A stretch of 64,000 nucleotides of DNA from an uncultured Pelagibacteraceae bacterium (lineage in GTDB: Bacteria > Pseudomonadota > Alphaproteobacteria > Pelagibacterales > Pelagibacteraceae): NCBI GenBank assembly GCA_902594235.1, contig CACJLJ010000001.1, positions 248,001 through 312,000 on the forward strand, in the 5' to 3' direction. Position 1 is the first letter of the stretch. Each line of letters starts with the position of its first letter. A model generated the notes under the pieces. The model did not search any database. It had not been told where the DNA came from and saw nothing but the letters and a program-made list of their open reading frames with translations. Shown here piece after piece: positions 47,100 through 55,713 of the stretch. A program made the translations under genes and the position numbers.

Positions 47100-47323
47100 C
47101 TAGGATTTTTTTTTAAAAATTCTATGTATTTCAAAACTTCATAATATTTTTCATCAGGAATATCTTTGTAACTTGAATTAAATTTATTTTTAATACAAAT
47201 TGCAACATGTGCGTATGGATTTCGTCCTTTAGGATGATTTGGGTGCTCAGGCAGCTGTCCATCTAGATAATCACCTGCTTCCAGAATAATTTGCCAAAGT
47301 TTACTTGCATTTTCTTTATTCAT
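47096..47323 (-). CDS. Small conserved-looking hypothetical protein
   Basis: 75 residues, hydrophilic, no signal or membrane segment. It contains a proline/histidine-rich turn GQLPEHPNHPKGRNPYAHV between an N-terminal helix (NASKLWQIILEAGDYL) and a C-terminal helix (DEKYYEVLKYIEFLKKN). I do not recognise the family. The reading frame is protein-like and its stop overlaps the amidinotransferase stop by 4 bases, in the same manner as other real convergent pairs here, which favours a genuine gene. Confidence 0.65.
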   Translation of the reverse strand: MNKENASKLWQIILEAGDYLDGQLPEHPNHPKGRNPYAHVAICIKNKFNSSYKDIPDEKYYEVLKYIEFLKKNPS

Positions 47324-47364
47324 TTTAATAGAAATAATATATTATTATTTTAAGATAGTATTTT

Positions 47365-47811
47365 ATGTCAATAGTTTTAAAAATTGGTATTTCAGAAAAA
47401 AATAATAATAAAATTAAAGAAGTTAATTCAGTAGAAGTTTTAGCCAACAAAGGTATAGTTGGTGACAGGCACTTTAAAGATTTCAATGATCCTTATTGTC
47501 AATTATCTTTAATCGAGTCTGAAAATATTGATGATTATAACTTAAAGTATGGATTAAATATTTATCACGTTGATTTTAGAAGAAACATAATTACTAAAGG
47601 AATAAAACTTAACAACTTGGTAGGCAAAAAATTTCAAATAGGGAAAGTTATTGTAAAGGGTATTGATTTGTGTAGACCATGTAGGCATTTAACAGAGATG
47701 CTTAACCAAAATAATATTTTAAAAGAATTTCTTAGAAAAGGAGGATTAAGATGTCAGATTTTATCTTCAGAAAATATTTCTGTAGGTAACGAAATTAAAA
47801 TTTTAGATTAG
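47365..47811 (+). CDS. MOSC domain protein
   Basis: 148 residues of the MOSC (molybdenum cofactor sulfurase C-terminal) family: ANKGIVGDRHF, QLSLIESENIDDY, DFRRNIITKGIKLNNLVGKKFQIG and the cysteine motif LCRPCRHL (Cys103, Cys106), where one Cys is expected to carry or ligate molybdenum. Stand-alone MOSC proteins may reduce N-hydroxylated compounds or carry Moco. The mobA/moeA/formate dehydrogenase locus only a few kb away shows that Moco is made. Three bases separate it from the convergent coiled-coil gene. Confidence 0.85.
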   Translation: MSIVLKIGISEKNNNKIKEVNSVEVLANKGIVGDRHFKDFNDPYCQLSLIESENIDDYNLKYGLNIYHVDFRRNIITKGIKLNNLVGKKFQIGKVIVKGIDLCRPCRHLTEMLNQNNILKEFLRKGGLRCQILSSENISVGNEIKILD

Positions 47812-47814
47812 TTT

Positions 47815-48549
47815 TTAATTTTCCTTTGATTTATCAATTTCAAATTTTTCTAGCCCAGTTTTAGTATTATTTCTATTATTTTCAATATTTTCAAATTTTG
47901 CTCTTTTTTCCATTTCTTTTTGTATCAATCTTTGCTCTCTTCTAATTTCTTCCTGTTCTCGAAGTTTTTGCTCTCTATCAAATTTTTCTTCCCATTCTTT
48001 AATTTTCATATTTTCAAGTTCTTTTTCCTTATCCTCTTCTTCTTTTAAAATTTTTAACTCTCTATTTTTTCGTCGCTGTTCCTTTAATTCTTTTTGTTTT
48101 TGCTCATCTTCTCTCACTTTTAAATCAATATCTTTCCTATTTTGATCTTCCTCTTTAATTTTTAATTGTTTCTCTTTTTCTCTTAATTCTTTTGTGACTA
48201 TAATCAGTTCTTCGTCTTTTTTTATCAATCTGTCATTTTCAATTTTTATTTTTTCCTCTTTCATTTTAATCTCTTTTTCCTTTACTCTTAATTCCTCTTC
48301 ATTTGCTTTTATTTTATTGCTCTCTTTAATTAGTCTTTCTTCCCAAATTTTTAGTTCTTTTCTTTCTTTCAAAAAAGAGTTTCTTTCCTCGAGTTTTTGT
48401 AATTTAATTGCCTTGATTTTATTTTGTTCTTTATTTTTTTTGTAATTTGACAGTGCGCTACTGATAGAACTTGTTGTAAAAGATGCTATTTTAGCAAATC
48501 CATTACTTTGTTTTTTTTTCTTACTTTTTTTTTTCTTTTTTATGGGCAT
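47815..48549 (-). CDS. Lys/Glu-rich coiled-coil protein, function unknown
   Basis: 244 residues, extremely rich in Lys and Glu. A basic N-terminus (PIKKKKKSKKKKQSNGFAK) is followed by an almost continuous predicted helix from about residue 45 to 230 with heptad-like runs such as LKIWEERLIKESNKIKANEE and LREKEKQLKIKEE. No signal peptide, membrane segment or cysteine. It may be a structural or nucleic-acid-associated rod, but low complexity makes similarity searches unreliable. The antisense 83-residue frame inside it is a shadow of its composition. A 122-base AT-rich gap lies upstream, before the end of the MFS gene. Confidence 0.7.
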   Translation of the reverse strand: MPIKKKKKSKKKKQSNGFAKIASFTTSSISSALSNYKKNKEQNKIKAIKLQKLEERNSFLKERKELKIWEERLIKESNKIKANEEELRVKEKEIKMKEEKIKIENDRLIKKDEELIIVTKELREKEKQLKIKEEDQNRKDIDLKVREDEQKQKELKEQRRKNRELKILKEEEDKEKELENMKIKEWEEKFDREQKLREQEEIRREQRLIQKEMEKRAKFENIENNRNNTKTGLEKFEIDKSKEN

Positions 48550-48671
48550 TATTTTTAAAAATTTATTTCACAGGAGAATTGAAAAATATTCAATAAAAAA
48601 TTAATTATTTTTAATCAATATTTGTTTAAATTGGGTACAACCTGAAAGTGATAATTTATTGAGATAAAATC

Positions 48672-50012
48672 TTATCTTTGATCTTGTTGATCCTCTTTTT
48701 TATACTTTACTCCCTTTCTCTCCAAGATTTCTTTCACTTTGTCTGAATATGGTTCTTCAATATGCTCAGTAGTTGGATTAAGTTCAATACCAGCAGGAGT
48801 AATAGTTTGAGGCATTGCGACAAATTGAGAGTCTGGATTGTCAACAGTTTGTCTTACTTTCATTCTATAAATTCCAAAGAAACCAATAATTGAATGGAAA
48901 AAAAATAAAAATATAAAAAAACCGTTTGAACCAACTAAATCCATAAATATAGAACATAAAAACGGCCCACTCATTGCCCCTAATCCAAATGCAAATTGAA
49001 GACCTGCTCCTGCAGCAACAAATTTATCTTTAGATATATAGTCATTTGTGTGAGCTAGAATTAGTGAAAACATAGGCAAGCTACAGAACGAAAATAAAAT
49101 AAAAAAAATGTAAAACCAGGTTTTACTAGTTGCAAGACTTCCTGGTAAGTACATTTGTTTAGATACAAATATAGCTATAATTGCAAATATAGCTGCACCA
49201 AATGTGCTAATTACAATTACTTTTCTTCTGTCATAAATATCAGATATTTTTCCAATTGGAAATTGTGCTAAAGCACCTGAAATTGCTAAAAGAAATGTGA
49301 CAATTGAAATTTCTAATATAGTGAAATTCATTGATGATGCATAAACTGCCAATAATGTAAATAAAGCAGACTGTATAGTGCCATAAAAAAGTGAGCTTAC
49401 CATTCCAAAAGGAGAAGCATTATAAAGCTCTTGTAGTTTCATAGCTTTAATACTTTTAAAAGTTGGTGGTTTTTTTTTAGTTAATAGAATTGGTATTAAT
49501 GCAGCTGATGTTATTACAGAAATTAATATAAATGGCTGAAAATCTTTTGGAGTGCTAAAATTAAGTAAAAACATCCCAATACCTAGGGAACCGTACAATA
49601 CTACCATGTATATAGATAATACACTTCCTCTGTTTTTGTTACTTGATCTATCATTTAACCAGCTCTCCGCAACTGTGTAAATACAAACCATACTAATTCC
49701 TGTTAAAACTCTTAATAAAAACCAAACTATTGGATTGACTAAAATTGAGTGAATTAAAATAACTAAAGATGCAAGTGATGCAAAAGCAGCAAAAACTCTT
49801 ATATGTCCTACTCTTGAAATTATAGATGGGATAGTTGCAGCACCAATAAAATAACCAACAAAGTATCCCGACATCATAAAACCTGTTGATGTAAGACTAA
49901 ATTCTTCTTGTACAGCTCGAACACCCAAGAGTGAGCCTTGAAAGCCATAAGCCATCATTATACACCCCATTCCCAAAAATAATGCCCAAGAATTCTTAAA
50001 AACTTTGCTCAT
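48672..50012 (-). CDS. Major facilitator superfamily transporter
   Basis: 446 residues with twelve hydrophobic segments over about residues 5-390 and a hydrophilic C-terminal tail (residues about 400-446). The MFS loop signature between helices 2 and 3 appears as PSIISRVGHIRVFA, and the inter-domain repeat as GKISDIYDRRKVIV. It resembles the YcaD/MFS-type permeases with unknown substrate. It stands between the DMT permease (57-base gap upstream) and the coiled-coil gene. Confidence 0.87.
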   Translation of the reverse strand: MSKVFKNSWALFLGMGCIMMAYGFQGSLLGVRAVQEEFSLTSTGFMMSGYFVGYFIGAATIPSIISRVGHIRVFAAFASLASLVILIHSILVNPIVWFLLRVLTGISMVCIYTVAESWLNDRSSNKNRGSVLSIYMVVLYGSLGIGMFLLNFSTPKDFQPFILISVITSAALIPILLTKKKPPTFKSIKAMKLQELYNASPFGMVSSLFYGTIQSALFTLLAVYASSMNFTILEISIVTFLLAISGALAQFPIGKISDIYDRRKVIVISTFGAAIFAIIAIFVSKQMYLPGSLATSKTWFYIFFILFSFCSLPMFSLILAHTNDYISKDKFVAAGAGLQFAFGLGAMSGPFLCSIFMDLVGSNGFFIFLFFFHSIIGFFGIYRMKVRQTVDNPDSQFVAMPQTITPAGIELNPTTEHIEEPYSDKVKEILERKGVKYKKEDQQDQR

Positions 50013-50069
50013 AAAACAGCTGTTACTATTCGCGATGTATTATTAAATCAAGTCTTAATTGTGACAAGC

Positions 50070-50930
50070 CTAAGTTTTTTTAAGTTTAAAAAATGAATGT
50101 ATAGCGATTGTCAGTATTATTACAATGCCACCTTGAAGAGTCTCGATACTAGGTTGTTCTTTTATTATTAGCCAAACCCAAATAGGGCCTATTATAGTTT
50201 CTAGTAAAAAGAATAAATTAACTTCTGCAGCAGGAATAAATCTTGGGGCTATAGTTACTAAAACAAAAGGTATTGCAACACAAAGAATACACATTAAAGG
50301 TATTATTAATAAGTCTTTATCTTTAAGAACAAAACTTTCAATAAAAAAAAGTGCAAATGTTGCAACAAATAATTTACCAACAACAGCGGCAGGTACTAAA
50401 TTTTTTGTTTTAGCAGATCTAATTGTAACTGCTCCAACCGCTAAACCTAAAGCAGTAATAAATCCTAAGATATCCCCATAAAAATTTCCAAGTTTTAGTG
50501 AGTCATAGAAAATATAAATTATAGCTAAAAAAGTAACTATTATAGAAATCAATGTTTTTTTATCAGGTGGTTCTCTCAAAAAAATTGCCCCAAGAATTGC
50601 TGATAGCATAGGTGCAGTTGCGATCATAACTAGGGTATTTGCAACATTTGTATTTTGAATTGAGAGTACAAAAGTAATATTTGTTAAACTAAAAGTTACA
50701 ACATAAATTATACCATGGTAACCACTGTTAAAAAGAATTTTAAAAAAACTTAGTTTATAGATTATTAACATTCCTAAAAAAACAGTAAAAAAAGGAATTA
50801 TTCCTCTATAAAAAACTAACCCCCATGTATCGACATTCGAAAGTCTTATAAATAAAGAGTCGGGCGTTATGAACATTACAGCAATAAAAGCCATTAAAGA
50901 GCCTTTCTGTTGATCTGTAAGATTTTTCAT
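50070..50930 (-). CDS. DMT superfamily (EamA) permease next to glutathione genes
   Basis: 286 residues from the ATG that forms an ATGA overlap with the gshB stop (start complement 50928-50930); an earlier in-frame start at 50948 exists but would create a longer overlap. Ten hydrophobic helices; EamA repeat sequences NTNVANTLVMIATAPMLSAILGAIFLRE and IPAAEVNLFFLLETIIGPIWVWLIIKEQ. Its translational coupling to gshB suggests transport of glutathione, a precursor or another thiol; direction and substrate are guesses. Confidence 0.85.
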   Translation of the reverse strand: MKNLTDQQKGSLMAFIAVMFITPDSLFIRLSNVDTWGLVFYRGIIPFFTVFLGMLIIYKLSFFKILFNSGYHGIIYVVTFSLTNITFVLSIQNTNVANTLVMIATAPMLSAILGAIFLREPPDKKTLISIIVTFLAIIYIFYDSLKLGNFYGDILGFITALGLAVGAVTIRSAKTKNLVPAAVVGKLFVATFALFFIESFVLKDKDLLIIPLMCILCVAIPFVLVTIAPRFIPAAEVNLFFLLETIIGPIWVWLIIKEQPSIETLQGGIVIILTIAIHSFFKLKKT

Positions 50931-51853
50931 GCTTTTAATTTTTTCCAAAAACTTTTTGCGAGATTAATTTTTGAAAGATCATATAAAGTTTTTAATCCGG
51001 TAGGTGATGTCACATTAATATCACCATTTAGTTTTTCATCAATAAAATCTATTCCAGCTAAAAAAATATCTTCTTTTTTAAGTTCACTAGCTATTTTTCG
51101 AGATATCATTTTTTCTTTTATTGTCAGATCAATTGTAGTGGCTTTACCACCTTTACTTAAATTACTTAAAAAAGAATTTTTTTTTGGAATTCTTGATATT
51201 GCACCAACTATTTTTCCATCAATAATGAAAACTCTTTTATCTCCTTTGCTAATTTTAGGTAAAAATTTTTGACACATGATATAACCATGTTTATTGATAA
51301 ATTTTGTTATCATCTTAAGATTAAAATTTGATACTAGGCGAATATCATTTCCTCCATAACCATGTACTGGTTTTAATATAGTTTTTTTATTTGATTTTAT
51401 AAAATTTTTAATTTCTTTTATATTTTGAGTAAAAATTGTACGAGGCATAAATTTTTGATACTTAGAAGAATAAATTTTTTCAGAAATATTTCTAATTGAT
51501 GTCGGATTATTTATAATTTTTACTTTATTTTTAATTGTGTCTAGAATGTAAGTTGTTGAAATATATTCTAGATTAAATGGAGGATTTTGTCTTATTAGAA
51601 TAAACTTACATTTTGATAAATTTAATTTTTTTTTTTTTAAAATTTTATAAAATTTTTTATCATTATAACCAAATCTAAGAAAAAAACCCTTTGCTATAAC
51701 TTTTGAATTAATTATTGATAGATTTTTTGGTTCATAATAAAAGATCTTATATTTTTTCTTTTGGATTTCGTTGGCTAAAAAAATACTAGTATCAGTTAAG
51801 TGATTTAGAGTAGATGGATGATTACCTTGAATTGCAACAATTTTATTTATCAT
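50927..51853 (-). CDS. gshB: Glutathione synthetase
   Basis: ATP-grasp enzyme joining gamma-glutamylcysteine and glycine. 308 residues from the ATG at 51853 (a GTG at 51862 is an in-frame alternative). Visible parts: an N-terminal KIVAIQGNHPSTLNHLTDTS, RQNPPFNLEYISTTYIL, NNPTSIRNISEKIYSSKY, the ATP-grasp KPVHGYGGNDIRLV, and late DIFLAGIDFIDEKLNGDINVTSPTGLKTL. It overlaps both gshA (11 bases) and the DMT permease (4 bases), so the three are one translation unit. It uses glycine, tying thiol synthesis to glycine supply. Confidence 0.93.
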   Translation of the reverse strand: MINKIVAIQGNHPSTLNHLTDTSIFLANEIQKKKYKIFYYEPKNLSIINSKVIAKGFFLRFGYNDKKFYKILKKKKLNLSKCKFILIRQNPPFNLEYISTTYILDTIKNKVKIINNPTSIRNISEKIYSSKYQKFMPRTIFTQNIKEIKNFIKSNKKTILKPVHGYGGNDIRLVSNFNLKMITKFINKHGYIMCQKFLPKISKGDKRVFIIDGKIVGAISRIPKKNSFLSNLSKGGKATTIDLTIKEKMISRKIASELKKEDIFLAGIDFIDEKLNGDINVTSPTGLKTLYDLSKINLAKSFWKKLKA

Positions 51854-53138
51854 ATAATTCACTTAAATCTTCATTTTTTGAAAATTTACTAATCATATGA
51901 TCTGCATTTGTTGTTCTATTATCGATTACTTTTTGTAAATGATTCAAAAATAAACTTTCATTTTTATTACTTTTGTTAACGATATCTCTTTTTTCTAAAC
52001 CTTTTTTAGACAAATCTTGCAAAGTTGATGCCCAGTAAAGAAGATCTTTACCCATTAATTGTGTATTAAAACCTTTTTGTGGAGCTTCTAAATAAGCATT
52101 AATTATTTTATTTTTATCCCATTTTGAAACTAAATCGTAAACCTCGTCTAAATTACCATATAATAATCCAATATAAAAAGCAGGCCCAGCGCACAAACAA
52201 TCCCATCCACATGTATCCATTGATCTAATTTCTATATACTTTTTCAATCTGTTTTCTGTAAATACCGTGCTAAGATGGGTTGATAGATCTATTTCAAATG
52301 GCGGCCTATTATCTACCTCATTTATTCTTCTATTCATAAAATCACTGAATTTATAATTCTTACCTGAAATATAATTGTCCTTATCTTGAATAAATAATAA
52401 AGGAAAATCTAAAATAAAGTCTGTGTATTTTTCAAAATTTAGTTTTTCAAAAAATATTTTTGGTAATCCTCCACGAGAAGTATTTTGCCAAACTTTTGAT
52501 CTATAGGATAAATAATTACTTTTTTTCTTTTCAACTATTGAAGAGTTTGCAAATAAAGCAATTGAAATTGGGACGATAGAATTTACAATCTTGAATTTTT
52601 TTACAAAATCCTCTTCAGAATTGTAATCAATGTTTAATTGAGTTCCACAGGTTCGATACATCATATCAAGACTTAACTCCCCTCCTAATGGCATATCTTT
52701 TGTCATAAGTTTGTATCTTTGTTTAGGATTATTTGGAATTTCATTCAGTTTTGATATTGGATCAAAACCTGCGCTAACAATGCTCAAATTTAACTTTTTT
52801 GTTACTTGTTTAAGTTCAAATAAATAATCATAGGACTCTGCACACGCTTCATGAATATTGTTAAGTTTTTCACCAGATAGTTCAATTTGGTTGCCTGGTT
52901 CAAGAGTAATATTCTTTCCATTCTTATTTAACCCAATAATATTATCTTTCTCAAAAATTGGATTCCACCCAAATTCTAATAAAGCTGAAAACATCTCTTT
53001 TATCTTAGAATAATCTATCCTTTTATTATTTTGATTGTTAAATAAAAATTTTTCATGCTCAATTCCAATTTTAAAATTCTTTTGATCTTTAATTCCAGAT
53101 TTGAAATACTCAATAATTTGTTCCTTAGAATCTATCAT
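51843..53138 (-). CDS. gshA: Glutamate-cysteine ligase, GCS2 (alphaproteobacterial/plant) type
   Basis: First step of glutathione synthesis. 431 residues of the plant-like GCS2 family: FKIGIEHEKFLF, LEPGNQIELSGE, MPLGGELSLDMMYRTCGTQLNIDYNS, and the late RSMDTCGWDCLCAGPAFYIGLLYG. The E. coli-type GshA has a different sequence pattern. Upstream of gshB and overlapping it; an HD-domain gene lies 30 bases further upstream. Confidence 0.93.
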   Translation of the reverse strand: MIDSKEQIIEYFKSGIKDQKNFKIGIEHEKFLFNNQNNKRIDYSKIKEMFSALLEFGWNPIFEKDNIIGLNKNGKNITLEPGNQIELSGEKLNNIHEACAESYDYLFELKQVTKKLNLSIVSAGFDPISKLNEIPNNPKQRYKLMTKDMPLGGELSLDMMYRTCGTQLNIDYNSEEDFVKKFKIVNSIVPISIALFANSSIVEKKKSNYLSYRSKVWQNTSRGGLPKIFFEKLNFEKYTDFILDFPLLFIQDKDNYISGKNYKFSDFMNRRINEVDNRPPFEIDLSTHLSTVFTENRLKKYIEIRSMDTCGWDCLCAGPAFYIGLLYGNLDEVYDLVSKWDKNKIINAYLEAPQKGFNTQLMGKDLLYWASTLQDLSKKGLEKRDIVNKSNKNESLFLNHLQKVIDNRTTNADHMISKFSKNEDLSELYDK

Positions 53139-53168
53139 TTAAACTTAAATAATACTTTTTTATTTTTT

Positions 53169-53726
53169 TTAAAGAAGAGAATATGGTTTTCTTGAAAAAA
53201 TTCTTTTTACCATTGGAGCAAAGTCATCTAAAGTCATACTTTTATACTCAGGATCAAACGAAGCTTGATCCCATTTTTCACAAAAATTAATTGCATCATT
53301 GTAATATTCATGACCTTTATATTTATCTCTTAGATCCTTATTTTTTCCTAAATGATGTGCGTAATAATACATTTGAAATTCACCGTGTTTTTGAATTATC
53401 CAATGAGTTTTTTTACTAACATATGGCTTGATAACTGCAGCTGCATATTCTGAATGGTTAAGGGGCGCTAATTCATCACCAATATCGTGTAATAGGGCTG
53501 CAACTACCATTTCTTCATCAGCTTTATCTTTATAAGCTCTAGTAGCTGTTTGAAGAGAATGTTCCAGTCTTGTAATTTTGTAACCTTCAAGGGTTTGATT
53601 TAGTCCCTTCATAAATTTGAGAATTCTCTCTGCTGTGCCTTTAATATAATCTTGCTCATATTCGTCTAATAGTAAATATTCTTCTTTAGTACCATTTTTC
53701 ATTTCGGTAAAGTTTACAATTTTCAT
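53169..53726 (-). CDS. HD-domain protein of uncertain function
   Basis: 185 residues. Metal-binding HD residues appear as His56 (RLEHSLQ), His80-Asp81 (LLHDIGD), further histidines at 91, 108 and 114, and Asp153 (KWDQASF). The LEHSLQTATRA and AALLHDIGD blocks recall the PhnZ/TmpB-like diiron oxygenases, but the Tyr and Glu that mark PhnZ (10 and 7 residues before the first His) are Leu46 and Tyr49 here, so a phosphonate oxygenase call is not supported. It could be a phosphohydrolase or another HD oxygenase. It abuts the purF stop by one base. Confidence 0.78.
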   Translation of the reverse strand: MKIVNFTEMKNGTKEEYLLLDEYEQDYIKGTAERILKFMKGLNQTLEGYKITRLEHSLQTATRAYKDKADEEMVVAALLHDIGDELAPLNHSEYAAAVIKPYVSKKTHWIIQKHGEFQMYYYAHHLGKNKDLRDKYKGHEYYNDAINFCEKWDQASFDPEYKSMTLDDFAPMVKRIFSRKPYSLL

Positions 53727-55208
53727 TTAATTATTTGATGCTGTATTCAACAATGAAAGTTGAGTTATTTTATTATCACCAAGATCATCAATCGGTTTGA
53801 CCGGATAATCTCCAGTAAAGTAGTGATCAGTAAGTTGAGGATAATTTTCATTTCTCGTTTCAAAGCCTATGGCTCTATACATTCCATTTACTGACAAAAA
53901 TTTTAAAGATTTGGCTCCAATATATTTACAGATTTCATCATTTGTTTTATTAGCCGCAAGTAATTCTTTTTTAGTTGGAGTATCAACCCCATAAAAATCT
54001 GGAAATTTTATTTCAGGACAGGCAATTTTTACATGTACTTCTTTGGCTCCCGAGTCGTATAACATTTTAACTATTTTGTGAGAAGTGGTTCCTCTTACCA
54101 AAGAGTCATCAACTAAAATTATTTTTTTATTTTTGATTGCTGATTGATTAGCGTTGAGTTTTAATTTAACCCCTAAGCTTCTTATTTTTTGACTAGGTTC
54201 AATAAATGTTCTTCCAACATAATGATTTCTTACTATTCCTAGCTCAAAATTTTTTCTTAAATATTGAGCAAAACCTAATGCAGCTGCATTCCCAGAGTCA
54301 GGGACTGGCACAATAATATCTGCCTCTGTATTATTTTCTTTAGCTAACTCTACACCTAGGTTTTTTCTGTGTTCATAAGCAGTTTTATTATCTAAAATAC
54401 TATCTGGTCTTGCAAAATAAATATATTCAAATACACAGGGCCTCTTTTTTCTTGGTGGAAAAGGTTTTATACTTTTAATTTCATCATTCTCAATCAAAAC
54501 TATTTCTCCATTGTCAACTTCTCTTAAAAATTTAGCACCTATAATATCTAGTGCACAAGTTTCTGAAGCTAAGACATAGCTATTTTTCAATTTTCCAATC
54601 ACTAATGGTCTTATTCCAAATGGATCTCTCACACCGACTAAACAATTTTGAGTTAGCATGACTAAAGCGTATCCACCTTGTATTTGAAAAATTGCATCAA
54701 CAATTTTATCAATTGTTTTAATTCTTTTTGATTTAGCAATTAATTGTACAATTGTTTCAGTATCAGACGTTGTGTAAAAAATCGCACCTTCTTCAACTAA
54801 TTTTTTTCTTAACGAAATAGAATTTGTGAGATTTCCATTGTGAGCAACACCGATACCTCCTGCATTTGTATCTGCAAAAAAAGGCTGAATATTTCTTAAA
54901 GTGTTTTCACCTGTTGTACTATATCGATTGTGACCAATTGCATGATTTCCAGGTAATTTATTTAATACTTTTTCTTTGTTAAAATTATCTCCTACTAGAC
55001 CAAATCTTTTTTCTGAGTAATACTGTTTTCCATCAAAAGTTACAATTCCACAGCCCTCTTGCCCTCTATGTTGAAGAGCATGGAGACCTAAAGCAGTTAA
55101 AGCCGAAGCATCTTTAGCGTTACTTATTCCAAAGACTCCACATTCTTCTTTAAGTTTTGAATTAAAGTTCTTCAATTTTTTCTTTTGAGTCCTGGTATTT
55201 TTTTTCAT
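53727..55208 (-). CDS. purF: Amidophosphoribosyltransferase
   Basis: First committed enzyme of purine synthesis, making phosphoribosylamine from PRPP and glutamine. 493 residues; a short propeptide precedes the Ntn nucleophile Cys23 in EECGVFGIS. PRPP loop IILVDDSLVRGTTSHKIV is present. The start at 55208 overlaps the end of cvpA by 47 bases; a TTG at Leu12 (55175) would shorten this but is less likely. Paired with cvpA as in many bacteria. Confidence 0.96.
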   Translation of the reverse strand: MKKNTRTQKKKLKNFNSKLKEECGVFGISNAKDASALTALGLHALQHRGQEGCGIVTFDGKQYYSEKRFGLVGDNFNKEKVLNKLPGNHAIGHNRYSTTGENTLRNIQPFFADTNAGGIGVAHNGNLTNSISLRKKLVEEGAIFYTTSDTETIVQLIAKSKRIKTIDKIVDAIFQIQGGYALVMLTQNCLVGVRDPFGIRPLVIGKLKNSYVLASETCALDIIGAKFLREVDNGEIVLIENDEIKSIKPFPPRKKRPCVFEYIYFARPDSILDNKTAYEHRKNLGVELAKENNTEADIIVPVPDSGNAAALGFAQYLRKNFELGIVRNHYVGRTFIEPSQKIRSLGVKLKLNANQSAIKNKKIILVDDSLVRGTTSHKIVKMLYDSGAKEVHVKIACPEIKFPDFYGVDTPTKKELLAANKTNDEICKYIGAKSLKFLSVNGMYRAIGFETRNENYPQLTDHYFTGDYPVKPIDDLGDNKITQLSLLNTASNN

Positions 55209-55707
55209 TAGGAAATTCTTTCAGTAAATAATTACTACCTTTTTCTAAGTATGGAAAGATGAATGATTTATCAGCGTTTATTGGCCATTTATCGTAATTA
55301 TAGACAATATGTATCCCCGAAAAAATACAAACAGCGATGATATAAGATCTCAAAAATCCAAAAAAGAATCCAAAAATAGTGTCTAAACTACCTAACCCTG
55401 TATATTTTATTGCTCTGCTAATACCTTTGTTTATAAGTAAAACTAGAAAAATTACAAATACAAAAATTATAATTCCAAGGCCAACATCTAAAATGTATTC
55501 ATTATCAATTACACCTTTTGCAAAAGGTTTTATTTTTGGAAAAATTATTAATGTTATTATGTAAGCCAATAACCATTTTGCCATAGCAAGAATGCTAAGC
55601 ACAAAACCTTTTTTATAACACTTTATTAAAGATAGAATTGTAATAATTATATAAATTAAGTCTATAAATGAAATTATTTCATTTATATCTTTTACAAATT
55701 CAATCAT
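55162..55707 (-). CDS. CvpA family membrane protein
   Basis: 181 residues: four hydrophobic helices (about 15-35, 40-58, 72-92, 110-130) and a charged C-terminal tail. Typical of CvpA/colicin V production proteins: IDLIYIIITILSLIKCYKKGFVLSI and the GLGSLDTIFGFFFGFLRSYIIAV block. The family neighbours purF in many genomes; its molecular role is poorly known (envelope and septal functions have been reported). Its 3' end overlaps purF by 47 bases. Confidence 0.85.
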   Translation of the reverse strand: MIEFVKDINEIISFIDLIYIIITILSLIKCYKKGFVLSILAMAKWLLAYIITLIIFPKIKPFAKGVIDNEYILDVGLGIIIFVFVIFLVLLINKGISRAIKYTGLGSLDTIFGFFFGFLRSYIIAVCIFSGIHIVYNYDKWPINADKSFIFPYLEKGSNYLLKEFPNEKKYQDSKEKIEEL

Positions 55708-55713
55708 CTACAT

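Noticed and set aside
48194-48445. Plus-strand 83-residue frame rich in Ser, Leu, Phe and Ile
   Set aside because: It is the antisense shadow of the Lys/Glu-rich coiled-coil gene; codon complement of Lys/Glu runs yields Phe/Leu/Ser.
53169-53726. Phosphonate oxygenase PhnZ
   Set aside because: The diagnostic Tyr and Glu before the first metal histidine are missing; only a general HD-domain call is supported.
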